Shown: piece after piece, positions 35,351 to 47,225 of the stretch | Numbering within the stretch: position 1 is the first letter of the stretch | Layout of the letters: each line of letters opens with the position of its first letter | Origin: Salvelinus alpinus | Lineage: Eukaryota; Chordata; Actinopteri; Salmoniformes; Salmonidae | DNA: 64,000 nucleotides | Direction: 5' to 3' | NCBI RefSeq assembly: GCF_045679555.1 | Contig: NC_092089.1 | Span: 1,688,663-1,752,662 of the forward strand | The notes under the pieces: generated by a model | What the model was told of the DNA's origin: nothing | Databases searched by the model: none | The model's input: the letters and a program-made list of their open reading frames with translations, nothing else | Position numbers and translations under genes: made by a program

Positions 35351-35897
35351 GTCACAGGTCTACAGGTCGGCTGTGTCTACAGGTCGGCTGTGTCTACAGG
35401 TCTACAGGTCGGCTGTGTCTACAGGTCGGCTGTGTCTACAGGTCACAGGTCTACAGGTCGGCTGTGTCTACAGGTCACAGGTCTACAGGTCGGCTGTGTC
35501 TACAGGTCACAGGTCTACAGGTCGGCTGTGTCTACAGGTCGGCTGTGTCTACAGGTCTACAGGTCGGCTGTGTCTACAGGTCGGCTGTGTCTACAGGTCA
35601 CAGGTCTACAGGTCGGCTGTGTCTACAGGTCGGCTGTGTCTACAGGTCTACAGGTCGGCTGTGTCTACAGGTCGGCTGTGTCTACAGGTCACAGGTCTAC
35701 AGGTCGGCTGTGTCTACAGGTCACAGGTCTACAGGTCGGCTGTGTCTACAGGTCGGCTGTGTCTACAGGTCACAGGTCTACAGGTCGGCTGTGTCTACAG
35801 GTCACAGGTCTACAGGTCGGCTGTGTCTACAGGTCACAGGTCTACAGGTCACAGGTCTACAGGTCACAGGTCTACAGGTCGGCTGTGTCTACAGGTC
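35351..35897 (+). repeat. Composite 17/15-bp minisatellite
   Basis: Two subunits alternate in several orders: gtcggctgtgtctacag (17 bp) and gtcacaggtctacag (15 bp). The 17-bp unit equals the end of the candidate exon at 35270-35350, and every unit junction recreates CAG|GT. It ends at a partial dap3 copy (35934). Confidence 0.95.
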
Positions 35898-35933
35898 ATT
35901 ACCTTAGTCCCTTCCCTTAACTCTAATAGCCCA

Positions 35934-36112
35934 GATCTAAAGACTCCAAAGAGCTGGAGTTTAGACTGGGACTGGACATACAACAACATTAATCAGGATT
36001 TAATCATGGCCCCAGGCAGCTCCTGGTGCAGGAAGGCTTGGAGCGTAGAGACACCGTCTGAGACAGAGTGGCGATGACCACCCCTCCACACGGAGGAGCG
36101 ACAGAGAGAGAC
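35934..36112 (-). pseudogene. Partial dap3 copy C (one exon)
   Basis: The segment matches 52100-52300, including the dap3 exon coding [14 protein letters not shown] and flanking intron (tggacatacaacaacattaa). Here the exon reads [19 protein letters not shown] and drifts out of frame, so it is non-functional. It is separated from the other partial copies by the 4.8-kb array. Confidence 0.88.
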
Positions 36113-36461
36113 CCATATACTGTAGGGGTGTTGGTGTAAATGACAATCAAATATTTATTTTTGACCTTTATTTTAACAGGGAGTCCCATTGAGACCAAGG
36201 TCTCTTTTGCAAGGGAGCCCTGCATCTCACAATTACACAACAAATGACACATAGGAAATACACCAGAAAATAAATACAGAGAAAACAATCAAATAAAGTA
36301 CACATGAAATCAATCACATTCCTCAGCAAAGAGGTCCTCAATAAACACTGAAATGCCCAAAAGGCACCAATACATCCATTTGTAGGGAACTCTGACGACT
36401 GTTCCATACTGTACATGGGGTGGAAAGAAACAGACGGAATTTCCAGAGTTAACCATCCCTA

Positions 36462-39400
36462 TGATCGGGTATAGTAACTACTTCTATGGGTAAGTAATGA
36501 TGTCAGGTAATGTGGGGTATAGTAACTACTTCTATGGGTAAGTAATGAAGTCAGGTAATGTGGGGTAAAGTAACTACTTCTATATGTAAGTAATGATGTC
36601 AGGTAATGTGGGGTATAGTAACTACTTCTATGGGTAAGTAATGAAGTCAGGTAATGTGGGGTAAAGTAACTACTTCTATATGTAAGTAATGATGTCAGGT
36701 AATGTGGGGTATAGTAACTACTTCTATGGGTAAGTAATGAAGTCAGGTAATGTGGGGTAAAGTAACTACTTCTATATGTAAGTAATGATGTCAGGTAATG
36801 TGGGGTATAGTAACTACTTCTATGGGTAAGTAATGATGTCAGGTAATGTGGGGTATAGTAACTACTTCTATGGGTAAGTAATGATGTCAGGTAATGTGGG
36901 GTATAGTAACTACTTCTATATGTAAGTAATGATGTCAGGTAATGTGGGGTATAGTAACTACTTCTATGGGTAAGTAATGATGTCAGGTAATGTGGGGTAA
37001 AGTAACTACTTCTATGGGTAAGTAATGATGTCAGGTAATGTGGGGTAAAGTAACTACTTCTATATGTAAGTAATGATGTCAGGTAATGTGGGGTATAGTA
37101 ACTACTTCTATGATGTCAGGTAATGTGGGGTATAGTAACTACTTCTATGGGTAAGTAATGATGTCAGGTAATGTGGGGTATAGTAACTACTTCTATGGGT
37201 AAGTAACGATGTCAGGTAATGTGGGGTATAGTAACTACTTCTATGGGTAAGTAATGATGTCAGGTAATGTGGGGTAAAGTAACTACTTCTATGGGTAAGT
37301 AATGATGTCAGGTAATGTGGGGTATAGTAACTACTTCTATGGGTAAGTAATGATGTCAGGTAATGTGGGGTAAAGTAACTACTTCTATGGGTAAGTAATG
37401 ATGTCAGGTAATGTGGGGTATAGTAACTACTTCTATGGGTAAGTAATGATGTCAGGTAATGTGGGGTATAGTAACTCCTATGGGTAAGTAATGATGTCAG
37501 GTAATGTGGGGTAAAGTAACTACTTCTATGGGTAAGTAATGATGTCAGGTAATGTGGGGTATAGTAACTACTTCTATGGGTAAGTAATGATGTCAGGTAA
37601 TGTGGGGTAAAGTAACTACTTCTATGGGTAAGTAATGATGTCAGGTAATGTGGGGTAAAGTAACTACTTCTATGGGTAAGTAATGATGTCAGGTAATGTG
37701 GGGTATAGTAACTACTTCTATGGGTAAGTAATGATGTCAGGTAATGTGGGGTATAGTAACTACTTCTATGGGTAAGTAACGATGTCAGGTAATGTGGGGT
37801 ATAGTAACTACTTCTATGGGTAAGTAACGATGTCAGGTAATGTGGGGTATAGTAACTACTTCTATGGGTAAGTAACGATGTCAGGTAATGTGGGGTATAG
37901 TAACTACTTCTATGGGTAAGTAACGATGTCAGGTAATGTGGGGTATAGTAACTACTTCTATGGGTAAGTAATGATGTCAGGTAATGTGGGGTATAGTAAC
38001 TACTTCTATGGGTAAGTAACGATGTCAGGTAATGTGGTGTATAGTAACTACTTCTATGGGTAAGTAATGATGTCAGGTAATGTGGGGTAAAGTAATGATG
38101 TCAGGTAATGTGGGGTAAAGTAACTACTTCTATGGGTAAGTAACGATGTCAGGTAATGTGGGGTATAGTAACTACTTCTATGGGTAAGTAATGATGTCAG
38201 GTAATGTGGGGTATAGTAACTACTTCTATGGGTAAGTAATGAAGTCAGGTAATGTGGGGTAAAGTAACTACTTCTATGGGTAAGTAATGATGTCAGGTAA
38301 TGTGGGGTATAGTAACTACTTCTATGGGTAAGTAATGATGTCAGGTAATGTGGGGTATAGTAACTACTTCTATGGGTAAGTAATGATGTCAGGTAATGTG
38401 CGGTATAGTAACTACTTCTATGGGTAAGTAATGATGTCAGGTAATGTGGGGTAAAGTAACTACTTCTATGGGTAAGTAATGATGTCAGGTAATGTGGGGT
38501 ATAGTAACTACTTCTATGGGTAAGTAATGATGTCAGGTAATGTGGGGTATAGTAACTACTTCTATGGGTAAGTAATGATGTCAGGTAATGTGGGGTAAAG
38601 TAACTACTTCTATGGGTAAGTAATGATGTCAGGTAATGTGGGGTATAGTAACTACTTCTGTGGGTAAGTAATGATGTCAGGTAATGTGGGGTAAAGTAAC
38701 TACTTCTATGGGTAAGTAATGATGTCAGGTAATGTGGGGTAAAGTAACTACTTCTATGGGTAAGTAATGATGTCAGGTAATGTGGGGTATAGTAACTACT
38801 TCTATGGGTAAGTAATGATGTCAGGTAATGTGGGGTATAGTAACTCCTATGGGTAAGTAATGATGTCAGGTAATGTGGGGTATAGTAACTACTTCTATGG
38901 GTAAGTAATGATGTCAGGTAATGCGGGGTATAGTAACTACTTCTATGGGTAAGTAATGATGTCAGGTAATGTGGGGTATAGTAACTACTTCTATGGGTAA
39001 GTAATGATGTCAGGTAATGTGGGGTATAGTAACTACTTCTATGGGTAAGTAATGCTGTCAGGTAATGTGGGGTATAGTAACTACTTCTATGGGTAAGTAA
39101 CGATGTCAGGTAATGTGGGGTATAGTAACTACTTCTATGGGTAAGTAATGATGTCAGGTAATGTGGGGTAAAGTAACTACTTCTATGGGTAAGTAATGAT
39201 GTCAGGTAATGTGGGGTATAGTAACTACTTCTATGGGTAAGTAATGATGTCAGGTAATGTGGGGTATAGTAACTACTTCTATGTGTAAGTAATGAAGTCA
39301 GGTAATGTGGGGTATAGTAACTACTTCTATATGTAAGTAATGATGTCAGGTAATGTGGGGTATAGTAACAACTTCTATGGGTAAGTAACGATGTCAGGTA

Positions 39401-41225
39401 ATGTGGGGTATAGTAACTACTTCTATGGGTAAGTAACGATGTCAGGTAATGTGGGGTATAGTAACTACTTCTATGGGTAAGTAACGATGTCAGGTAATGT
39501 GGGGTATAGTAACTACTTCTATGGGTAAGTAATGATGTCAGGTAATGTGGGGTATAGTAACTACTTCTATGGGTAAGTAATGATGTCAGGTGATGTGGGG
39601 TAAAGTAACTACTTCTATGGGTAAGTAACGATGTCAGGTAATGTGGGGTATAGTAACTACTTCTATGGGTAAGTAACGATGTCAGGTAATGTGGGGTATA
39701 GTAACTACTTCTATGGGTAAGTAACGATGTCAGGTAATGTGGGGTATAGTAACTACTTCTATGGGTAAGTAACGATGTCAGGTAATGTGGGGTATAGTAA
39801 CTACTTCTATGGGTAAGTAACGATGTCAGGTAATGTGGGGTATAGTAACTACTTCTATGGGTAAGTAATGATGTCAGGTAATGTGGGGTAGAGTAACTAC
39901 TTCTATGGGTAAGTAATGATGTCAGGTAATGTGGGGTATAGTAACTACTTCTATGGGTAAGTAATGATGTCAGGTAATGTGGGGTATAGTAACTACTTCT
40001 ATGGGTAAGTAATGATGTCAGGTAATGTGGGGTAAAGTAACTACTTCTATGGGTAAGTAATGATGTCAGGTAATGTGGGGTATAGTAACTACTTCTATGG
40101 GTAAGTAATGATGTCAGGTAATGTGGGGTATAGTAACTACTTCTATGGGTAAGTAATGATGTCAGGTAATGTGGGGTAAAGTAACTACTTCTATGGGTAT
40201 GTAATGATGTCAGGTAATGTGGGGTATAGTAACTACTTCTATGGGTAAGTAATGATGTCAGGTAATGTGGGGTAAAGTAACTACTTCTATGGGTAAGTAA
40301 TGATGTCAGGTAATGTGGGGTAAAGTAACTACTTCTATGGGTAAGTAATGATGTCAGGTAATGTGGGGTATAGTAACTACTTCTATGGGTAAGTAACGAT
40401 GTCAGGTAATGTGGGGTATAGTAACTACTTCTATGGGTAAGTAATGATGTCAGGTAATGTGGGGTAAAGTAACTACTTCTATGGGTAAGTAATGATGTCA
40501 GGTAATGTGGGGTATAGTAACTACTTCTATGGGTAAGTAATGATGTCAGGTAATGTGGGGTATAGTAACTACTTCTATGGGTAAGTAACGATGTCAGGTA
40601 ATGTGGGGTAAAGTAACTACTTCTATGGGTAAGTAATGATGTCAGGTAATGTGGGGTATAGTAACTACTTCTATGGGTAAGTAATGATGTCAGGTAATGT
40701 GGGGTATAGTAACTACTTCTATGGGTAAGTAATGATGTCAGGTAATGTGGGGTATAGTAACTACTTCTATATGTAAGTAATGATGTCAGGTAATGTGGGG
40801 TAAAGTAACTACTTCTATGGGTAAGTAATGATGTCAGGTAATGTGGGGTATAGTAACTACTTCTATGGGTAAGTAATGATGTCAGGTAATGTGGGGTAAA
40901 GTAACAACTTCTATGGGTAAGTAATGATGTCAGGTGATGTGGGGTACAGTAACTACTTCTATGGGTAAGTAACGATGTCAGGTAATGTGGGGTAAAGTAA
41001 CTACTTCTATGGGTAAGTAATGATGTCAGGTAATGTGGGGTATAGTAACTACTTCTATGGGTAAGTAATGATGTCAGGTAATGTGGGGTAAAGTAACTAC
41101 TTCTATGGGTAAGTAATGATGTCAGGTGATGTGGGGTACAGTAACTACTTCTATGGGTAAGTAATGATGTCAGGTGATGGGGGTATAGTAACTACTTCCA
41201 CGGGTAAGTAATGATGTCAGGTGTT
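36462..41225 (+). repeat. 48-bp satellite-like array, about 99 copies
   Basis: A head-to-tail array of 48-bp units (gtaactacttctatgggtaa, then gtaatgatgtcaggtaatgt, then ggggtata). Common variants are tatag/taaag, atgggt/atatgt and taatgatg/taacgatg. At 36500-36790 two variants alternate, giving a 96-bp higher-order unit. taacgatg variants cluster at about 37770-38040 and 39380-39860. Each unit has two motifs close to the 5' splice consensus, gggtaagtaa and caggtaatg, on the + strand. No coding frame. Confidence 0.97.
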
Positions 41226-41324
41226 GTGGCAATGCAGGAGTTTTTGCAAAATGGCTTTATGAATGATTAAATTGCAGATTATCGACCTACATTAGGACCA
41301 ATCCTACTTGTTTTTGATAGCGCA

Positions 41325-41661
41325 TGTCACGCCCTGACCTTAGAGAGCCTTTTTATTTCTCTATTTGGTTAGGTCAGTGTGTGATTTGGGTGGGCATTCT
41401 AGTTTGTCTATTTCTTTGTTGGCCGGGTATGGTTCCCAATCAGAGGCAGCTGTCTATCGTTGTCTCTGATTGGGGATCATACTTAGGCAGCCTTCCCCAC
41501 CTTAGTTTGTGGGATCTTGTTTTTGTATTGTTACTGTGTAGCCTGCAGAACGTTACGTTCGTTTATCCTTTTTTTTTTTTTTTTTTGGTGTTCATCAAAA
41601 TAAAGTAAGATGTACGCTTACCACGCTGCGCCTTGGTCTCATTCCATCAACGAGCGTAACA
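41325..41661 (+). mobile_element. Solo LTR with 5-bp target duplication
   Basis: The 337-bp element begins TG and ends CA, and is flanked by the exact 5-bp duplication gcgca (41320-41324 and 41662-41666). It contains AATAAAG near 41600 downstream of a T-rich tract (about 41570-41587). No internal retroviral or Gypsy sequence is next to it, so it is a recombined solo LTR. Confidence 0.85.
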
Positions 41662-41687
41662 GCGCAAGCATTGATGAGAACAAAACC

Positions 41688-43205
41688 TGTCACCCCCCCA
41701 CAGCCTGTAGCCTCAGCTCCAGTGGTGAAAAAAGTACCCAATTGTCATACTTGAGTAAAAGTAAAGACACCTTCAAAGAAAATGACCTTCAAAGAAAATG
41801 AATTAAAAGTGTAAGTCACCCAGTAAAATACTAATTGAGTAAAAGTTCAAAAGTATTTGTTTTTAAATATACTGTAAGTATCAAAAGTAAATGTAATTGC
41901 TAAAAAAATATCAAAAGTAAAAGTATGAATCATCTCAAATTCCTTATAATAAGCAAAAAGTAGGAGGACCAGGGGTGTTCACTGATAAGTCTGGGAATTG
42001 GACCGGTTTCCTGTCCTGCTAAGCATTCAAAATGGAAGACGTACTTTTGGGTGTCAGGGAAAATGTATGGAGTAAAAAGTACATTATTTACTTTAGGAAT
42101 GTAGTGAAGTAAAAGTAAAGTTGTCAAAAATATGAATAGTTAAGTAAAGTACAGATACCCAGAAAATGACTTAAGTAGTACTTTGAAGTATTTTTACTTA
42201 AGTACTTTACACCACTGCTCAGCTCCATCACTGCTACTCTTCACACGAGACACTCTATGGGGGAAACAACAACATGTTTTAACTGTCATACGTGTTCTGG
42301 GATTCTTATAAGAGAAGTGCACTGAACCAATCATGTTGCAAGACTGGAGCCCAGACTAATATAGGGCACATTGACACTGGACTCACATTGACACTGGACT
42401 CACCATGTCCACCAGCTCCCCTAGTGGCCGTCCCTCCTCAGTGCTCTCCCCAGCGGTCCACACGTACCGCTGCCTCAACTTGATCTAAAACAACAACACA
42501 AGGAGAGATACACTAGTCACACGTACAGGACACCTCAAGTTTACTTACATATCTTACTTCTAATGTCTTATGTTAGGATTAGGGGAGGGTAAACTGATCC
42601 AAGAGCTGTTCCTACAGATAACATGTACCAGGCGCCCACTATCTATCTGAGGAGGAGCTATCTTGGAGAGGAAGTGTTCATTAGTGGTTCTGTAGTTTTG
42701 TAGCCAGTTGGAGGCATGAATTGGCTGGTCGAAGCGGGAGGCGTGGTAGGAGGAGGGCAGCAGTTCCTTACAATTCTTCACCTACAGGTGGGCTATGGAG
42801 AGGAGAGGCGATTTAATCACAATCATTATTAATATAATTATTTTGTCTGTCTGTGTGTGTGTGTGTGCAGTACTATCATCCCTGTGTGTAGCAGTAGTGG
42901 ACAGAATCCCACTGCCCTTCACCCCATCTACACAACCAGTCAAGGTTAACACCAACACAATACAGGTTGACAACATTGGTCATAGAGTGTTGCGGGGATG
43001 ACTGTGTGTATATTAAATGTGTAAAGGTACATTGAGGTGTGATCAGGTGTATTAGGTAGGGTAGGATACAGAGTAGGTAGCGCAGGATGGGCTTGCTGTA
43101 GTCGGCTCTCTTCAGGTGAGATATCAGCTCCAGAGCTGGCTGCCTCACCATCACACAGCCCTCGTTAAACGTCTTCAGCTGGACGAAGACCATCATATAC
43201 GGTAA
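41688..43205 (-). pseudogene. Partial dap3 copy A (four to five exons)
   Basis: It corresponds to 52742-57735 of dap3 in the same order and orientation, but more compact. It contains part of the GVSRVK exon (broken by a hAT element), the exon 42484-42404 (KLRQRYVWT, intact), the exon at about 42793-42662 ([18 protein letters not shown]), a deleted remnant of the P-loop exon near 42945-42885, and the VKTFNEGC exon at about 43178-43070. It is disabled: TGG has become TAG at 42782-42784, the donor after the NCKELL exon reads AT (42660-42661), and the P-loop exon has lost over 20 nt. It retains a GT donor that dap3 itself has lost. Confidence 0.9.
41720..42217. mobile_element. hAT non-autonomous element, 498 bp
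   Basis: It starts cagtggtgaaaaaagtaccc and ends with the related inverted tactttacaccactg. The 8-bp duplication ctcagctc flanks it (41712-41719 and 42218-42225). It is inserted in the coding part of dap3 copy A. The intact dap3 exon (around 52759) is the empty site. Confidence 0.9.
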
Positions 43206-43215
43206 CATACACATC

Positions 43216-43590
43216 AACATATCTTGGAAACGGACAGGTTTAGATGTGTATACAGTATGATACTTGACATAGTATTTAGTCCAGGTTTAGATGTGTATAC
43301 TGTATGATACCTGACATAGCATTTCGTCCAGGTTAAGGTGTGTATACTGTATGATACCTGACATAGCATTTAGTCCAGGTTTAGATGTGTATACTGTATG
43401 ATACCTGACATAGCATTTAGTCCAGGTTAAGGTGTGTATACTGTATGATACCTGACATAGAATTTAGTCCAGGTTTAGATGTGTATACTGTAGGCTACCT
43501 GACATAGTATTTAGTCCAGGTTTAGATGTGTCTACTGTATGCTACCTGATTTAGTATTTAGTCCTGCTTTAGGTGTGTCTACTGTAAACT
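43216..43590 (-). repeat. Array derived from gba1 exon 5 end, about 8 copies
   Basis: Units of about 47 bp contain cctgacatagtatttagtcc followed by aggtttagatgtgtatactg. The complement includes TAAATACTATGTCAGgtatca, matching gba1 exon 5 end, its donor and first intron bases at 29025-28980. It directly abuts dap3 copy A, about 14 kb from gba1 exon 5. Confidence 0.88.
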
Positions 43591-43713
43591 AAAAAAGAAA
43601 CGTCTTCTTACTGTCAACTGCGTTTCTTTTCAGCAAACTTAACATGTGTAAATATTTGTATGAACATAACAAGATTCAACAACTGAGACATAAACTGATG
43701 ATACAGTATGATA

Positions 43714-45948
43714 CAGTTGGAGTCAGAAGTTTACATACACCTTAACCAAATACATTTATACTCAGTTTTTCACAAATCCTGACATTTAATCCGAGTAAAA
43801 ATTCCTTGTCTTAGGTCAGTTAGGATCACCACTTTATTTTAAGAATGTGAAATGTCAGAATAACAGTAGAGAGAATGATTTATTTCAGCTTTTATTTCTT
43901 TCATCACATTCCCAGTGGGTCAGAAGTTTACATACACTCAATTAGTAATTGGTAGCATTGCCTTTAAATTGTTAAACTTGGGTCAAACATTTCGGGTAGC
44001 CTTCCACAAGCTTCCCACAATAAATTGGGTGAATTTTGGCCCATTCCTCCTGACAGTGCTGGTGTAATTCAATCAGCTTTGTAGGCCTCCTTGCTCGCAC
44101 ACACTTTTTCAGTTCTGCCCACAAATGTTCTATAGGATTGAGATCAGGGCTTTGTGATGGCCACTCCAATACCCTGACTTTGTTGTCCTTAAGCCATTTT
44201 GCCACAACTTTGGAAGTATGCTTAGGGTCATTGTTCATTTGGAAGACCCATTTGCGACCAAGCTTTAACTTCCTGACTGATGTCTTGAGATGTTGCTTCA
44301 ATATATCCACATAATTTTACCTCCTCATGATGCCATCTATTTTGTGAAATGCACCAGTCCCTCCTGCACCAAACCACTCCACAACATGATGCTGCCACCC
44401 CCATGCTTCACGGTTGGGATGGTGTTCTTTGGCTTGCAAGCCTCCCCCTTTTATCTACAAGCATAACAATGGTCATTATGGCCAAACAGTTCTATTTTTG
44501 TTTCATCAGACCAGAGGACATTTCTCCAAAAAGTACGATCTTTGTCCCCATGTGCAGTTGCAAACCGTAGTCTGGCTTTTTTATGGCGGTTTTGGAGTAG
44601 TGGCTTCTTCCTTGCTGAGCGGCCTTTCAGGTTATGTCGATATAGGACTCGTTTTACTGTGGATATAGATACTTTTGTACCTGTTTCCTCCAGCATCTTC
44701 ACAAGGTCCTTTGCTGTTGTTCTGGGATTGATTTGCACTTTTCGCACCTGTTAGGAGAATTAAGTTCTCATGTTCTTTAACCAATTCAATTAAATTACTC
44801 AGTCAGTATGCTATATCAGGATTTGTAGGATAGTGATAGAAATAAAAACAGACAGAGGCCCAGTCTACAATAGTCAAATGTTTATTTACGGGAACGTTCT
44901 GCCTATCATTTCCTGTACATTGGTCTATATACCTCACATTTCGTCATAAATGTCCCTCCTCCTCTCAGAAACAATGACAATATAGTTCACAAGTCTTCTT
45001 CTCATACATTGTCTGCCACCTGTTATACAATCTACTACAAGCCCAAGGTCTCTCCCCTCCCTGGGTGGGGTCAGAATGTCCTGAAAGGAACACAGTAGTA
45101 CAGCTTGTCTGTCGATAGCTCCTTTTATCTCATACATTGTCTCACACTTGCACCCTGCTTACATACTAAAAAGGAACAAAAAGTCCTTGTCCTAATTCTG
45201 ACTAAAACTACACACATCAGATTTATAGATGCATGATTCTAATAAATGTCATACAATCATACAATGACAGGGTAGTTTTAGTTATAGTTCTACGTTAAAT
45301 GTATACATAATTTAGTCATTATTCATAAAAATCCCATAACAGCACCAAAGTACGTTCATCTCTAGGAGACACAACGCGTCTCCTTCCTGAGCGGTATGGC
45401 GCCTTCGTGGTCTCATGGTGTTTATCCTTTTGTACTATTGTTTGTACAGATGAACGTGGTACCTTCAGGCGTTTGGAAATTGTTCCCAAGGATGAACCAG
45501 ACTTTTGGAGTTCTCCCATTTTTTTCTGAGGTCTTAGCTGATTTAATTTGATTTTCCCATGATGTCAAGCAAAGAGGCACTGAGTTTGAAGGTAGGCCTT
45601 GAAATACATCCACAGGCACACCTCAAATTCACTCAAATGATGTCAATTAGCCTATCAGAAGCTTCTAGAGCCATGACATAATTTTCTGGAATTTTCCAAG
45701 GTGTTTATAGTCCCAGTCAACTTAGTGTATGTAAACTTCTGACCCACTGGAATTGTGATACATTGAATTATAAGTGAAATAATCTGTCTGTAAACAATTG
45801 TTGGAAAAATGATTTATGTCATGCACAAAGTAGATGTCCTAACCGACTTGCCAAAACTATAGTTTGTTAACAAGAAATTTGTGGAGTGGTTGATAAACGA
45901 GTTTCAATGACTCCAACCTCAGTGTATGTAAACTTCCAACTTCAACTG
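43714..45948 (-). mobile_element. Tc1-like transposon of the Sleeping Beauty type
   Basis: TA duplications are at 43712-43713 and 45949-45950. Each end has an outer and an inner direct repeat containing gaagtttacatacac-like sequence (43714 and 43910 on the left; 45723 and 45927 on the right), the IR/DR layout known from salmonid Tc1 elements. Transposase is on the - strand. It runs from a GKxQKSGSSLGTISKRLKV-like N terminus (about 45520) through SVQTIVQK, KDRTFWRNVLWSDETKIELF (44545-44480) and NDPKHTSKVV to SPDLNPIEHLWAELKK. A solo LTR splits the coding region and there are frameshifts, so it is inactive. Confidence 0.92.
44749..45341 (-). mobile_element. Solo LTR inside the Tc1 element
   Basis: The 593-bp insertion has TG and CA ends and an exact 5-bp duplication gcacc (44744-44748 and 45342-45346), and it interrupts the Tc1 transposase. 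A related LTR is at 56967-57536, sharing cagacagaggcccag and the missing internal region. A third diverged one is at about 46045-46681. Confidence 0.85.
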
Positions 45949-45950
45949 TA

Positions 45951-46764
45951 AATCATCTTCCTCAAGTTATAAACCAACGTCAACTCCTCTGAAGCGGGCG
46001 GGCGGGCGGGCGGGCGGGCAGCCAGGCAGGCAGATAAAATAATGTATATGTTGAAAGATAATGATAAAATAATTCCACTCTGAAACCTTATAATTGTATG
46101 ATATTGATTAGAATCATAAAATTATAATCTGATGATGTGTGTAGTTTTAGTCAGAATTAAATTAAACAATGTATCTGTATAGTGGGAAAAAAACAGACTG
46201 TCTGAGCAAGGCGTAGCTTAGGATTTGAACGTGTATGTGTGTGCCGAAGAAAAAAAACAGAACAGTTAAACTGTGTTTGGACCGACCTGGCTATGATAGC
46301 ATAGGGAGTACTTCTCAAGGTTTCCCTAATCTCGGGGGAATGGAACTGTCGGCTGGGTAGTGATACACAGTGGTGATAACTATAGAGAAGGATAAAACTC
46401 ACCTACTGTTTGTGTGGAATTATGTGCGTAGGATACCTACTGTTTGTGTGGAAGTATGTGCGTAGGATACCTACTGTTTGTGTGGAAGTATGTGCGCAGC
46501 TATAAAATGGATGTCTTTGTATAATGGACTTTAGAACCTTCTCTGAATAAATGGTACTAATCTTTTGCATAACCTGAGTCTTTGCCTAATTATTATTATA
46601 CCCATGGTCTTCCAAACCTCGGGGATTGGTCAAAGCTATTGATTGATAGTTATTATCATTGGGATTGAAAATTCTCGTGACACAGACAGACAGACAGACA
46701 CAGACAGACAGAGAGAGACAGACAGAGAAAAAGAGGATGAAATGGAGGCAGAGAAAGAGACAGC
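45951..46764 (-). pseudogene. Partial dap3 copy D with inserted LTR
   Basis: 45951-45990 matches the dap3 exon coding EELTLVHNLRKMI (52385-52430). 46725-46764 matches the intron beyond it (52493-52532, aaaagaggatgaaatggagg). Between them are a (GGGC)n run (45997-46019), a diverged LTR (about 46045-46681) with a threefold 36-bp repeat near 46405-46500, and (CAGA)n. It abuts the Tc1 right end. In true gene order this piece belongs between copies C and A, so the block was rearranged. Confidence 0.8.
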
Positions 46765-47224
46765 TTCTATCTCAAGGCGATCAGACTGTTAAATAGCAAT
46801 CACTAGCCGGATACCACCCGTTTACTCAACCCTGCACCTTAGAGGCTGCTGCCCTAGTCACATTAATAATGTTTACATACTGCTTTACTCATTTCATATG
46901 TGTATACTGTATTCTATTCTACTGTATTTTAAAACTTCTTGGAAATAGGGGGCGACATTTTCGTTTTTGGCTAAAAAACGTACCCATTTGAAACTGCCTA
47001 TTTCTCAGCCCCCGAAACTAGAATATGCATATAATTATCAGATTAGGATAGAAAACACTCTAAAGTTTCCAAAACTGTCTTAATATTGTCTGTGAGTTAA
47101 ACAGAACTGATATTGCAAGCGAAAACCGGAGGAAAATCTAAACAGGAAGTGTATTTTTTTTGAAACCTCACAGTTCTGAGGCCTGTCTAACGAGCATTTA
47201 AAGGGATATCAACCAGATCTCTTT
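46765..47224 (+). mobile_element. LINE tail and high-copy repeat fragment
   Basis: 46765-46925 is a LINE 3' portion (aggcgatcagactgttaaat). 46925-47224 resembles the right-hand part of the piggyBac-like repeat at 18328-19752 (agaatatgcatataattatc). Neither has coding capacity. Confidence 0.55.
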
Positions 47225-47225
47225 T

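Noticed and set aside
35253-36077. 274-codon + strand open frame (VYRSAVSTGRLCLQ repeats)
   Set aside because: It is composed of the 17/15-bp array and antisense of dap3 copy C. Only the first 81 nt are kept as a possible exon.
36462-41225. Possible CRISPR array or centromeric satellite
   Set aside because: Units are contiguous without spacers, so it is not CRISPR. A single short array flanked by genes in euchromatic-looking sequence gives no support for a centromere.
42404-42484. dap3 copy A as an alternative functional gene
   Set aside because: This one exon is intact, but the neighbouring exon has an in-frame TAG and lost donor, the P-loop exon is deleted, and another exon is split by a hAT element.
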